From: Streptomyces sp. NRRL S-244 | GTDB lineage: Bacteria > Actinomycetota > Actinomycetes > Streptomycetales > Streptomycetaceae | DNA length: 64,000 nt | Assembly (NCBI RefSeq): GCF_000717915.1 | Contig: NZ_JOCX01000007.1 | Location: forward strand, 62,001-126,000 | Direction: 5' to 3' | In this document: positions 43,479 to 51,883 of the stretch, piece by piece | How positions within the stretch are numbered: position 1 is the stretch's first letter | Layout of the letters: each line of letters begins with the position of its first letter | Made by a program: the position numbers and the translations under genes | The notes under the pieces: model-generated | Database searches by the model: none | What the model was told of the DNA's origin: nothing | What the model saw: the letters and a program-made list of their open reading frames with translations, nothing else

Positions 43479-44978
43479 TCACGTCAGAGGGCGCAGCCGG
43501 GACGCGGTGTGGTGGGACACGGACGGGAGGACGGCCGCCGAGACGGGGGCGTCGGAGGAGGTGAGGGCACTGCCGGCCCGCCAGGCCCGCCAGTCCAGGT
43601 TCCAGTCGCCGAAGCCGTTCTCGAACGGAGCCATCGGCTCCCCCTCGCTGTTCACCACCTGCACGATGTCCCCCTCCCGTACGGTCTGGAAGAACCAGGC
43701 GGCCTCCGCCGTGCTCATGCCCGTACAGCCGTGGCTCACGTTCTCCTCGCCCTGCGAGGCGACCGACCAGGGCGCCGCGTGCACGTACTCGCCGCTCCAC
43801 GTCACCCGCGTCGCGTAGAAGACCGGCAGGTCGTAGAACTCGCTCGTGCCGCGCTTGATGCCGACGGAGTCCCCGCGCATCCGGACCTGGTACTCCTTGC
43901 GCAGCACGACCTTGACGCCGCTGCGGGTCCGGAACCCCGCCTTGCCGGTGGTGACCGGGATCGTCCGGATCACCTTGCCGTTGCGGCGTACGGTCATCTC
44001 GTGCGCTTCGGCGTCGGTGACCGCCTCGATCCGGTCCCCGATGGTGAACTCCGTGGAGTCGGAGGGGCCGCCGTAGTCGTGGTCGCCCACCTCGACCCCG
44101 TCGAGACCGCTCGTCACGTGCACCTCCGCGTGCGCCGGCCAGTACGTGCGCGGCCGGTAGTGCAGCGTCGAATCGTCCACCCAGTGCCAGCCGCCCTCGA
44201 CGGCCGGCTCCGAGGTGACCTGGAGCGCCCGCTCCACCCGGGCCCGCGCCGTCCGGTCGGCGGCGGGAACCGGCCGGCTCAGGGCGGCCGTCACGATCTG
44301 CCCCGCGCCGTACGTGCCGGGCCGCGGCCCGAACTCCACCGTGAGCCGGCCCTCGTCCGGGGGCGGCGCGGTCCGGAACGCCAGGGTGACGCCGACCGGA
44401 GTCCCCGCCGCGTCCTGGGCGCCGACCCGGACGGTGTAGAGCTCGCCGGCCCGCAGCGGCTCGGTGTTGGTCCAGTGGCGGCTCCTCGGGGCGAGTTCGC
44501 CGCCCACGTAGCGCCCGTGCCCGTCGTGGACGGTGACATCGGTGAGCTGCCCCGCCTCGGCGAGCGCGATCTCCAGCGGACCGCCGGAGTTCGTGGGGAG
44601 GACGACCGTACGATCCGCCCCGCCGGCCTCGCGGGCTGCGGGCCCGCGCAGGACCGAACCGGCTCCCCGCGAGGTGGCCCGGACGCGCTGCTGCCGCCAG
44701 CCGGTGCACAGGCCGTCCCGGAACGCCTCCAGCGCGCACCGCGCGGCGATGCCGCCGTCCCCCTGGTCCAGGGCCCGGCCCACGAGCAGGGTCACGGCGG
44801 CGTCCGGGCCGCCGGCCGGCCGCCCCGCGGCGTCCTGCTCGGGCGCCCGGCCCGGTGCCGCGGCCACGACGAGGGCGGCGCCGGTCACGGCGGCCACCAC
44901 GCTCCACGTCCTGGTTCCCGGCGCCCCCCGGGCCCGTCGTACCCGTCGTTCCTTTTGTGCACGGTGCGTCGATGACAT
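43479..44978 (-). CDS. L,D-transpeptidase with Ig-like domains
   Basis: This protein of about 499 residues has an N-terminal hydrophobic anchor or signal (residues 27-45), two Ig-like regions, and a C-terminal YkuD domain with catalytic His (YVHAAPWS) and S-H-G-C-T (VSHGCTGMS). It cross-links peptidoglycan stems through 3-3 bonds, a role often important for stationary-phase or beta-lactam-stressed cells. ATG at 44978 is used; a GTG two codons upstream is equally possible behind GGAAGG. A C-terminal DWNLDW stretch is typical of the mycobacterial/streptomycete type. Confidence 0.92.
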   Translation of the reverse strand: MSSTHRAQKERRVRRARGAPGTRTWSVVAAVTGAALVVAAAPGRAPEQDAAGRPAGGPDAAVTLLVGRALDQGDGGIAARCALEAFRDGLCTGWRQQRVRATSRGAGSVLRGPAAREAGGADRTVVLPTNSGGPLEIALAEAGQLTDVTVHDGHGRYVGGELAPRSRHWTNTEPLRAGELYTVRVGAQDAAGTPVGVTLAFRTAPPPDEGRLTVEFGPRPGTYGAGQIVTAALSRPVPAADRTARARVERALQVTSEPAVEGGWHWVDDSTLHYRPRTYWPAHAEVHVTSGLDGVEVGDHDYGGPSDSTEFTIGDRIEAVTDAEAHEMTVRRNGKVIRTIPVTTGKAGFRTRSGVKVVLRKEYQVRMRGDSVGIKRGTSEFYDLPVFYATRVTWSGEYVHAAPWSVASQGEENVSHGCTGMSTAEAAWFFQTVREGDIVQVVNSEGEPMAPFENGFGDWNLDWRAWRAGSALTSSDAPVSAAVLPSVSHHTASRLRPLT

Positions 44979-45148
44979 CGCCACGCAGCCTTCCCAGCTC
45001 GCCCACGGCCCGTTGGGAGCATCAAAACGATTGCGCGGCTAAATGATGATCATGCGCTCGGGTGGTGCGACCGAACGGGCACGCAAGAGAACTCGGACGG
45101 AGCAACGGTGCGTTCGGGAGGGCGTGCGGGGGTGCGTGCGGGGCGCGT

Positions 45149-45376
45149 TCAGGGCAGCGGCCGGACCCGGACCACGCGGGCCGGTTCCTGGCCGCCGCCG
45201 GAGGCCAGGATGCGCACCTCTTCCTGGTCGCTGATCTCCGCACGGACGATGCCGGACGCGTCCGCGTAGACCGGGTGGCCGCCCGGCCCGGCCTGGCCGG
45301 TGGCGGTCACCACGACGACGTCCTCGCTCGTGTCCGCGTCCTCGGAAAACACCAGCTCGTAGCGCTGGGCACTCAT
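45149..45376 (-). CDS. Small DUF6296-like protein
   Basis: This 75-residue protein (YELVFSEDADTSEDVVVVTATG...) has two or three beta strands and a 'VYADASGIVRAEISDQ' segment. It resembles a small Streptomyces family I recall as DUF6296, of unknown function. GAGGAGGG at good spacing supports the ATG at 45376 over longer starts. It lies upstream of the L,D-transpeptidase gene on the same strand, 170 nt apart, with no recognisable element in between. Confidence 0.7.
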   Translation of the reverse strand: MSAQRYELVFSEDADTSEDVVVVTATGQAGPGGHPVYADASGIVRAEISDQEEVRILASGGGQEPARVVRVRPLP

Positions 45377-45508
45377 CCGGGCCCTCCTCTGCCGGGCGAA
45401 AGGAGCTTCCCCACCTCCCATGATGCGCGCAGCGGCCGGTCCGCGCCGCCCGCGCGCCACCGCCCGCCCCGCGCCCCGCGCCCGCCCCGCGCCCGCCCCG
45501 CGCCCGGA

Positions 45509-46177
45509 CTACGCGCGGACGACGGCGTACCGGCCGCGCGCCCTCGTGCCGTCCGGCAGCGTCCACTCCGCGGTGACGTGTCCCAGCGGCTGCCGCTCGC
45601 CGGTGTCCTCCTGCGCCGGTGCGGGCCGCAGGACGCGCTGCACGCCGAGGGTCAGCTTCCCGCCCGCGGTCTGCACGAGCACGTCGGTCGTCTCCGGTCC
45701 GTCGGACACGCCGAGGACCGCGACCGGGCCCGGGTGGCCGGTCCCCGCCGACCAGCCGGTGACGGACGGGTCGGGCGTGTCGCTCTCGCTCTGCGCCTGC
45801 GGCTCCGCCTCGCCGCGTACGAGCGCGTACAACCGCTCGACCAGGACGGGGTCGTGGGTCCCGTCGTAGATCCAGCGGCGACCCAGCACCCCGTGCTCGG
45901 AGGTTCCGATGAGGGCGTGCTCGGCCCCGTCCAGCGGTGCCCCGCGGTACGTGAGGGGCACGTGGTACGTGATCGGCCGGTCTCCCGCACGGTCGGAGAC
46001 CGCCATGAACTCGATCCCGACCTCGCCCTGCGGGTCGTCGAGCCGGAAGCCCCCGACCCTGGCCGGCTGCGGGGCGCTCCCCGCGCCGGGGCCCTGGTAC
46101 CAGGACTGGGTGGGAAGCCAGGAAGCGAGCAGCTCCAGCTTGCCCGGGGTCATCGTGGTCCGGTGGACGACGGCCAT
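45509..46177 (-). CDS. Maltokinase N-terminal cap-like domain protein
   Basis: This 222-residue protein reads MAVVHRTTMTPGKLELLASWLP..., and contains the ALIGTSEHGVLGRRWIYDG segment of the N-terminal cap domain found in maltokinases of actinomycetes. The kinase domain is missing, so catalytic activity is not expected. Similar stand-alone proteins are often annotated as glucan-branching proteins without evidence. It is monocistronic and divergent from the ribonuclease gene. Confidence 0.78.
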   Translation of the reverse strand: MAVVHRTTMTPGKLELLASWLPTQSWYQGPGAGSAPQPARVGGFRLDDPQGEVGIEFMAVSDRAGDRPITYHVPLTYRGAPLDGAEHALIGTSEHGVLGRRWIYDGTHDPVLVERLYALVRGEAEPQAQSESDTPDPSVTGWSAGTGHPGPVAVLGVSDGPETTDVLVQTAGGKLTLGVQRVLRPAPAQEDTGERQPLGHVTAEWTLPDGTRARGRYAVVRA

Positions 46178-46363
46178 GGTGCGGCACCTCTCTCGGTCGA
46201 CTGCCGATCATCCTGCCACCGGCCCCGCGCGGCCCTCAGGTTGCGTCCGCCTTACGTGACGCCGACGTTCGTGCCACGCGCCGTCCATGGCCGGTGAACA
46301 GGCAGGAAACACCGTGCAGTTGGCGTTGACGGCCGCCGCTCTACGCGCGTCATCATGGGCCGC

Positions 46364-46786
46364 ATGAGAATCCCCCCACGCTTCCTGGCCCTCGTCGGCG
46401 CCGCGGCGGTCGCCGGCGCACTCCTCACCGGACCGGCCGCCTCGGCGGCCCCCGCTCCCGCGTCCGCCCCCGTCTCCGCCTCGGCCGCCGCCGCGGCATC
46501 GGTCGGCAGCATCTGCTACTCGGCGCTGCCTTCGCAGGCGCACGACACCCTCGACCTCATCGACCAGGGCGGCCCGTTCCCGTACTCCCAGGACGGCGTC
46601 GTCTTCCAGAACCGCGAGCGGCTGCTGCCGATCCACGGTAGCGGCTACTACCACGAGTACACCGTCATCACCCCGGGCTCGCCGACCCGCGGGGCGCGCC
46701 GGATCATCACCGGACAGCAGTGGGAAGAGGACTACTACACCTCCGACCACTACGCCTCGTTCCGGCGGGTCGACTTCGGCTGCTGA
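46364..46786 (+). CDS. Secreted guanyl-specific ribonuclease (RNase Sa-like)
   Basis: This 140-residue preprotein has a signal peptide ending near SAA and a mature domain almost identical in pattern to RNase Sa: CYSALPSQAHDTLDLI, GPFPYSQDGVVFQNRE, YYHEYTVITPG (catalytic Glu), TRGARRII (Arg) and DHYASF (catalytic His). The two cysteines (start of the domain and last residue) would form the disulphide. It cleaves RNA after guanosine outside the cell. An ATG at 46355 is an alternative start. No barstar-like inhibitor gene lies beside it. Confidence 0.93.
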   Translation: MRIPPRFLALVGAAAVAGALLTGPAASAAPAPASAPVSASAAAAASVGSICYSALPSQAHDTLDLIDQGGPFPYSQDGVVFQNRERLLPIHGSGYYHEYTVITPGSPTRGARRIITGQQWEEDYYTSDHYASFRRVDFGC

Positions 46787-46908
46787 TCCTGTCGATCCTG
46801 CCGTTCGCACGCCTCCCGGCGGGCTCCGGTCCGTGCGACGCCACGGGCCGGGGTTCCGCCGGGACCGGTGTGCCGGTACAACTTCCCCTGGGATCAAGGG
46901 GGATGCGG

Positions 46909-47886
46909 ATGAGTGAACGGCGTACGGGCCGGACCGGCGCGATCAGAGCCTGGCTGTTCGGCGCCGCCGGTCCGGTCGAGCCGCGGACGATGGCCGAGGC
47001 CCTCGGCCTCGCCGAGGAGGCTCCCGGCCTCCAGCGGCTGCGGGACGCGGAGCCGCTGGAGCTGGCCCGGATCGAACGGCTCCACACGGCCGCGCAGCGC
47101 GCGTTCGAGCAGCGTACGGGCGATGCGGTGGGCCGGGCCCTGGAGGCGGCCGTACGCGCGGGCATCCGCGAGAGCGCGGCCGGCCCCGCCGGGCGCCCGC
47201 CCGGGACCGGAACCGGGACCGGGGCCGGAACCGGGGCCCGGACCGACCGACTCAAGGCCGAGGCCGATGCCGCCTCCCAGCGGCTCGCGGCCGACGCGGC
47301 GCTCGCCGGCGGGCGCGGGCTCAACACGGGCCTCGCCTTCGGCATCGTCCTCAGCCCCGTGGTGCTCGTACTGGCCCTGTTCGCCGCCCGGTTCGTGCCG
47401 CCCCTGCTCGACAGCGCCATCGGCTGCCCCGAAGAGCTGGTCCTGATGGATTCGCTGGTCTGCTTCGCGGGCGGGGCGATGGGCGCGGTCTTCAGCGTGA
47501 TCATCCGGCTGCGCGACGCCTACCAGCTGATCCAGCCGGCTCCCGGGCGCTCCGCGCCCGCCGATATCCCCGCGGACCCGGTGCAGCTCGCCCGGATGAT
47601 GCGTCAGGAGGGCTGGTACCGGGTGGTGGTCGGCTGGTTCCTGGCCAGCTCGCTCTTCCTGCTCATCAACGGCGGCATCCTCACCCTGCTCGCCCCGCCG
47701 GCCGCCCCCGAGGACATGTGCGGGCCGGTGCCGCTGTCCGCGGCCGGGCACCAGGCCCTGATCAAGGCCTGGTTCTTCTGGGGCGGCGTGGGCTTCCTCG
47801 CCGGTCTGAACGAGCGGTGGGCGTACGGCCTGGTCCGCCGCGGAGGCGAGCCGCGACCGGCGGATCCGCCCGCGCCCGCCGGGTGA
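46909..47886 (+). CDS. Membrane protein of unknown function
   Basis: This 325-residue protein has a helical N-terminal half with a Gly-Thr-rich stretch (GTGTGTGAGTGARTD, encoded by an imperfect GGGACC-type repeat) and four hydrophobic segments in the C-terminal half. No family recognised. GGGGG precedes the ATG at 46909; an ATG 6 nt upstream is also possible. It faces the YciO-like gene with a 38-nt gap. Confidence 0.72.
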   Translation: MSERRTGRTGAIRAWLFGAAGPVEPRTMAEALGLAEEAPGLQRLRDAEPLELARIERLHTAAQRAFEQRTGDAVGRALEAAVRAGIRESAAGPAGRPPGTGTGTGAGTGARTDRLKAEADAASQRLAADAALAGGRGLNTGLAFGIVLSPVVLVLALFAARFVPPLLDSAIGCPEELVLMDSLVCFAGGAMGAVFSVIIRLRDAYQLIQPAPGRSAPADIPADPVQLARMMRQEGWYRVVVGWFLASSLFLLINGGILTLLAPPAAPEDMCGPVPLSAAGHQALIKAWFFWGGVGFLAGLNERWAYGLVRRGGEPRPADPPAPAG

Positions 47887-47924
47887 CGCAGACCTGCATC
47901 ACGCGGCGGACGGGCGGCGCTGCG

Positions 47925-48545
47925 TCACTCGAACCGCGTGGTGTCGCCCGCCCCGCGGCGTACGATCTCGGCCTCGCCGCCGGAGAAGTCGATGACGGTG
48001 GTCGGCTCGGTCCCGCAGTCGCCGGAGTCGACCACGATGTCCACGAGGTAGTCGAGCCGCTCCTTGATCTCCCAGCCCTGCGTCAGCGGCTCCGGCTCGT
48101 CGGGCAGGAGCAGGGTGCTGGACAGCAGCGGCTCACCGAGCTCGGCGAGCAGGGCCTGCGTCACCGCGTGGTCGGGGATGCGTACGCCGACCGTCTTCTT
48201 CTTGGGGTGCAGCAGCTGGCGCGGCACTTCCTTCGTCGCGGGAAGGATGAAGGTGTAACTGCCGGGCGTGGACGCCTTGATCGCGCGGAACACGTCGTTG
48301 TCGATCTGCACGAACTGGCCCAGCTGGGAGAAGTCCTGGCACACCAGCGTGAAGTGGTGACGGTCGTCGAGGTTGCGGATGGACCGGATCCGGGCGAGGC
48401 CGTCACGGTTGCCGAGCTGGCAGCCCAGCGCGTAGCAGGAGTCCGTCGGGTACGCGACGAGCGCGCCGGAGCGGATGCTGTCAGCGACACTGCCGATGGT
48501 GCGCTGCTGGGGGTTCTCGGGGTGCACGTCGAAGTACTTGGCCAT
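47925..48545 (-). CDS. YrdC/Sua5-domain protein (YciO-like)
   Basis: This 206-residue protein has the Sua5/YciO/YrdC fold: SGALVAYPTDSCYALGC, the basic RSIRNLDDRHHFTLVC (KRP-like region) and GSYTFILPAT. Members synthesise threonylcarbamoyl-AMP for tRNA t6A modification, or in the YciO branch have only weak activity. The start MAKYFDVHPENPQQRTI is typical of the YciO branch. It ends 9 nt... from the TetR gene on the opposite end: the two are on the same strand, with the TetR gene upstream. Confidence 0.85.
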   Translation of the reverse strand: MAKYFDVHPENPQQRTIGSVADSIRSGALVAYPTDSCYALGCQLGNRDGLARIRSIRNLDDRHHFTLVCQDFSQLGQFVQIDNDVFRAIKASTPGSYTFILPATKEVPRQLLHPKKKTVGVRIPDHAVTQALLAELGEPLLSSTLLLPDEPEPLTQGWEIKERLDYLVDIVVDSGDCGTEPTTVIDFSGGEAEIVRRGAGDTTRFE

Positions 48546-48554
48546 TGGCCGAGC

Positions 48555-49271
48555 CTACGCGATCAGGCCACCCCCGGCTCGCCGGGCGCCTGACGTCCAG
48601 CCCTGCCGGCGGAGGCGTTCGAAGCCGTCCAGGAGCAGGTCCAGCGCGAACTCGAACTCGAACTGGTCGTCGCAGCCGCCGCCGACGACGGATTCCCCGT
48701 CGTGGGCCGCGGCTCCGGCCAGCTCCGCGACGTGCGGGTAGGCCGCCGCGGCCTCCGGCGGCATGGCCGCCCGCCCCGCCGGATCCGGGTCCGGGGCGGC
48801 GTCGAACACCTCCTGGGTGAACCCCAGGACGCGGCCGCCCAGCGCGTGCATCACGTGATGGGTGAGATCGACGGAGAAGCCCCCGGCGCGGAACATGCCG
48901 ATCACCGAGTCCAGGTACGCGAGCACGGCCGGGGTCGGCCCGGTGCGCGAGCGGATCACCTGGGCCGCCCAGGGGTGCCCCAGCAGGGCCGCGCGAGCCG
49001 AGAGGATCCGCTGCCGGACCGCGCCCTGCCAGTCCGATCCGCGGGCCGGGGGATCGATCTCGCCCACGACGGCCTCCACCATGCCGTCCAGGAGCTGTTC
49101 CTTGTTGGCGACGTGCTTGTAGAGCGCCATCGGCACCACGCCCAGCTCCTGGGCGAGCCGGCGCATGCTCAGCGCTTCGATCCCGGTGCCGTCGGCCAGC
49201 TCGACGGCGGCGCGCAGCACCCGGTCCCTGCTCAGCGGCGCCCGGGGCGCGGCCTCCGGTCGGCGGGTCAT
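48555..49271 (-). CDS. TetR-family repressor
   Basis: This 238-residue regulator has the N-terminal helix-turn-helix (LSMRRLAQELGVVPMALYKHVANKEQLLDGM) and a C-terminal domain of the TetR/ActII type (FEFEFALDLLLDGFERL). GAAGGAG precedes the ATG at 49271; longer starts overlap the operator. It is divergent from the DUF4386 gene and two perfect palindromes lie between, so it most likely represses both genes until a small molecule binds. Confidence 0.92.
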   Translation of the reverse strand: MTRRPEAAPRAPLSRDRVLRAAVELADGTGIEALSMRRLAQELGVVPMALYKHVANKEQLLDGMVEAVVGEIDPPARGSDWQGAVRQRILSARAALLGHPWAAQVIRSRTGPTPAVLAYLDSVIGMFRAGGFSVDLTHHVMHALGGRVLGFTQEVFDAAPDPDPAGRAAMPPEAAAAYPHVAELAGAAAHDGESVVGGGCDDQFEFEFALDLLLDGFERLRRQGWTSGARRAGGGLIA

Positions 49272-49310
49272 GTCGATCGGCTCCTTCGTCGTCGGTTCTC
49301 GGCTTGACGA

Positions 49311-49325
49311 GTGTACGGCGTACAC
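49311..49325. promoter_or_regulatory. TetR operator 1 (palindrome)
   Basis: GTGTACGGCGTACAC is a perfect 15-bp palindrome about a central G. It lies 40 bp upstream of the TetR start codon and shares its half-site with operator 2. Confidence 0.75.
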
Positions 49326-49347
49326 CTAGCGTATGGCCCAGAGGTCG

Positions 49348-49366
49348 AGGTGTACGCCGTACACCT
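49348..49366. promoter_or_regulatory. TetR operator 2 (palindrome)
   Basis: AGGTGTACGCCGTACACCT is a perfect 19-bp palindrome about a central C, 22 bp upstream of the DUF4386 start codon. The centres of the two operators are 39 bp apart, so bound dimers would sit on nearly opposite helix faces. Confidence 0.8.
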
Positions 49367-49387
49367 CTCAAGAGGGAGTGGTTCCGC

Positions 49388-50191
49388 ATGGGTTCGACCA
49401 GAAAGACCGCGGTCGTCACAGGGGTGTTGTTCCTCGTCACCGAGATCGCCGCGATCGGCGGGCTCGCGCTGTACGGCCCCGTGCTGCACGACGCCGGTTA
49501 CGTCCTCGGCCCCGGCGCCGACACCCGGGTGTTCCTCGGGGCCCTGTCCGAGTTCGTCCTCGCGCTGGCCGTCATCGGCACCGGGGTCGCCCTGTACCCG
49601 GTGGTCAAGCGGCAGAACGAGGGCGCCGCGCTCGGCTACGTCTGCGGGCGGCTGCTGGAAGCCGCCGTCATCCTCGCCGGCACCCTCAGCCTGCTGTCGG
49701 TGGTGACGCTGCGGCGGGAATCCGCGGCAGCGCCGGGCGGTGGCGCCGCCTCCCTCGTCACGGCCGCCGACACCCTGGTGGCGTTCCACGACTGGACGTT
49801 CCTCTTCGGGCCCAACCTCGTCCTCGGCGCGAACACCCTCGTCCTGGCGGGCCTGATGTACCGCTCACGGCTCGTCCCGCGGCCCCTCGCGGTGCTGGGG
49901 CTCGTCGGCGGCGCGCTGATCGGCGCCTCGGCGACCGCCGTGCTGTTCGGCCTCTACGAGCAGGTCTCGGTCGCCGGATCGCTCGCCGCCCTCCCGGTGT
50001 TCGCCTGGGAGGTGGGCCTGGCCGTCCGGCTCCTCGCCAAGGGGTTCACCGGGGCCGAGGGCACGGGAGCCGAGGGCACACGAACCGAGGGGTCCGGCGG
50101 GTCCGGCGGGCCCGCTCAGCTCCCGAACACCCCGGAGAAGTGGGCGGCCAGTCCCGGGACGGTCGGCGGGCACAGCCTGGCACCGAGGTAG
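49388..50191 (+). CDS. DUF4386-type membrane protein
   Basis: This 267-residue protein has six predicted transmembrane segments between residues 7 and 225, with the pattern of DUF4386 proteins (unknown function). GGAG lies about 12 nt before the ATG. The C-terminal ~45 residues are a Gly/Glu/Ser-rich tail. The last 76 nt overlap, tail to tail, the end of the convergent FAD monooxygenase gene. The TetR gene is divergent and likely controls it. Confidence 0.85.
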   Translation: MGSTRKTAVVTGVLFLVTEIAAIGGLALYGPVLHDAGYVLGPGADTRVFLGALSEFVLALAVIGTGVALYPVVKRQNEGAALGYVCGRLLEAAVILAGTLSLLSVVTLRRESAAAPGGGAASLVTAADTLVAFHDWTFLFGPNLVLGANTLVLAGLMYRSRLVPRPLAVLGLVGGALIGASATAVLFGLYEQVSVAGSLAALPVFAWEVGLAVRLLAKGFTGAEGTGAEGTRTEGSGGSGGPAQLPNTPEKWAASPGTVGGHSLAPR

Positions 50192-51762
50192 CCGTCCGGC
50201 CGGACCACGAACGCCGCCGGCTCCCGCACCCCGTACATCCGGGCGAACTCGCCCCGGCCGTCGCGGTACACGGGCACCGGCGCCCCCCGGTCGGCCTCGG
50301 CCCCGGCGTCGGCGAGGATCGCGCACACCCCGACCCGGCCCGGGGTCGGGAGGTCCCGTACCGCGGAGGCGAGCTCGGCGAGGCCGTCCAGCGCCGGGCC
50401 CGGCCCGTACAGCAGCAGCATGTGATCGCGGCCGCGCAACAGGTCGTACAGCCGCACCGGATACGCGGCGATCTGCCCGGAGAGCCCGCCGCAGTCCGGC
50501 GCCCGGTCGCCGGGCCGCGGCCCGGGGCCGCCGTCGTCCTCCGGGCCCGCCGGCTGTACGAGGGGACTGCCCCGGTAGCCGACGAGCAGCTGGGCCTCGC
50601 GCATCATCAGCGTGTCCGCGTCCTCCGGATCCGCCTGGACGCCCTCGGCGGCCTGCCGCACGGTACGGCCGACGACCTCCTCGCCCACCGGCCGGCGCTC
50701 GGCGTCGTAACTCGCGAGCAGCCCCGGTCCGCCGGCGCCCCGCACGGCCAGCGCCAGCTTCCAGGCGAGGTTCCAGGCGTCCTGGATCCCCGTGTTCATG
50801 CCCTGCGCCCCGGTCGGCGGATGGATGTGCGCCGCGTCGCCGGCCACGAAGACCCGCCCCAGCCCGTACCGGTCCACCAGCCGGTGGCTGATCCGGAACA
50901 CGGACGACCAGCGCATGGCCGACGCCGTGGCGGGCTGCGGGGACAGCCGGTCCACGACGGCCTGGACGTGTCCGAGTTCGGGGGTCCGGCCGCCCTCCAG
51001 CCCGTGCGCCACCGCGTCACCGCCCTGCGGAGGAGCGGCCGAGAGCTCGGGCGGCACCAGCATCGACACCCGGTAGCGGCCGGCGCCCGGCAGCGGAATG
51101 CACACCAGCAGGTCGTCGACGGAGCCCCGGGCATCGTGGTGCATGGCCCGCACCCCGTACCCGTACGGCAGGTCCCAGTCGAGCTCCACGTCGGCGAGCA
51201 TGTACTCCTCGGGGAACGCACCACCCTCGAAGGCCAGGCCGAGCCCCTTGCGGACGACGCTGTGCGCGCCGTCGCAGCCCACCAGGAACCGGGTGCGGAC
51301 CTCCTCCTCCCCGGCGGGAGTGACGAGCCGGCAGGTCACCCCGTCGGCGTCCTGGACGAACGACACCAGCTCGGTGCCCCGCTCGATACGCGTCCCGAAA
51401 CCCTCCAGGAACTCCTCGATGATCCGCTCGGTCTCGTACTGCGGCAGCGCGGCGAAGCGGTACGGCACCTCGGGCGGCAGCACCAGGTCCAGCCGGGGCT
51501 GCTCCACGCCGTCCACGTACGTGAGCTGCCCGCGCATGGGGACGGCCGCCTCCAGCGCGGTGCGGACGAAGCCCATCCGGTCCCAGATCTCCAGGGTCCG
51601 CGGCTGGATCCCCACCGCCTTGGCGTACGGCAGCCGCTCCGGGAGCCGGTCGACGATCCGGCAGGAGATCCCGCGCCGGCGAAGCTCGGCGGCCGCCGTC
51701 AGCCCGACCGGGCCGGCCCCCGCCACCAGGACGTCCGCGGCCGCTCCATCGGTGTGCACCAT
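50116..51762 (-). CDS. FAD-dependent aromatic monooxygenase
   Basis: This 548-residue flavoprotein has the N-terminal dinucleotide motif VAGAGPVGLTAAAELRRRG, the DG motif (VGCDGAHSVVRKGLG), the second FAD motif VFVAGDAAHIHPPTGAQGMNTGIQDAWNLAWKLA and a C-terminal thioredoxin-like domain. This is the aromatic/polyketide hydroxylase class, which adds oxygen to phenols or anthracycline-like substrates using NAD(P)H. The ATG at 51762 avoids a basic extension. No biosynthetic genes are adjacent, so the substrate is open; self-resistance or catabolism are possible. Confidence 0.92.
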   Translation of the reverse strand: MVHTDGAAADVLVAGAGPVGLTAAAELRRRGISCRIVDRLPERLPYAKAVGIQPRTLEIWDRMGFVRTALEAAVPMRGQLTYVDGVEQPRLDLVLPPEVPYRFAALPQYETERIIEEFLEGFGTRIERGTELVSFVQDADGVTCRLVTPAGEEEVRTRFLVGCDGAHSVVRKGLGLAFEGGAFPEEYMLADVELDWDLPYGYGVRAMHHDARGSVDDLLVCIPLPGAGRYRVSMLVPPELSAAPPQGGDAVAHGLEGGRTPELGHVQAVVDRLSPQPATASAMRWSSVFRISHRLVDRYGLGRVFVAGDAAHIHPPTGAQGMNTGIQDAWNLAWKLALAVRGAGGPGLLASYDAERRPVGEEVVGRTVRQAAEGVQADPEDADTLMMREAQLLVGYRGSPLVQPAGPEDDGGPGPRPGDRAPDCGGLSGQIAAYPVRLYDLLRGRDHMLLLYGPGPALDGLAELASAVRDLPTPGRVGVCAILADAGAEADRGAPVPVYRDGRGEFARMYGVREPAAFVVRPDGYLGARLCPPTVPGLAAHFSGVFGS

Positions 51763-51883
51763 CGAGCCTCCCGGACGGGGTCCCCGTGGATACGGATCTC
51801 CCCCCATGGTGGCCCGGGCGCCCGCACCCGGCGATCGGGCCGGGGTACCGGTCGGGTGGGCCGACCCGTACCCAGGCCCGATC

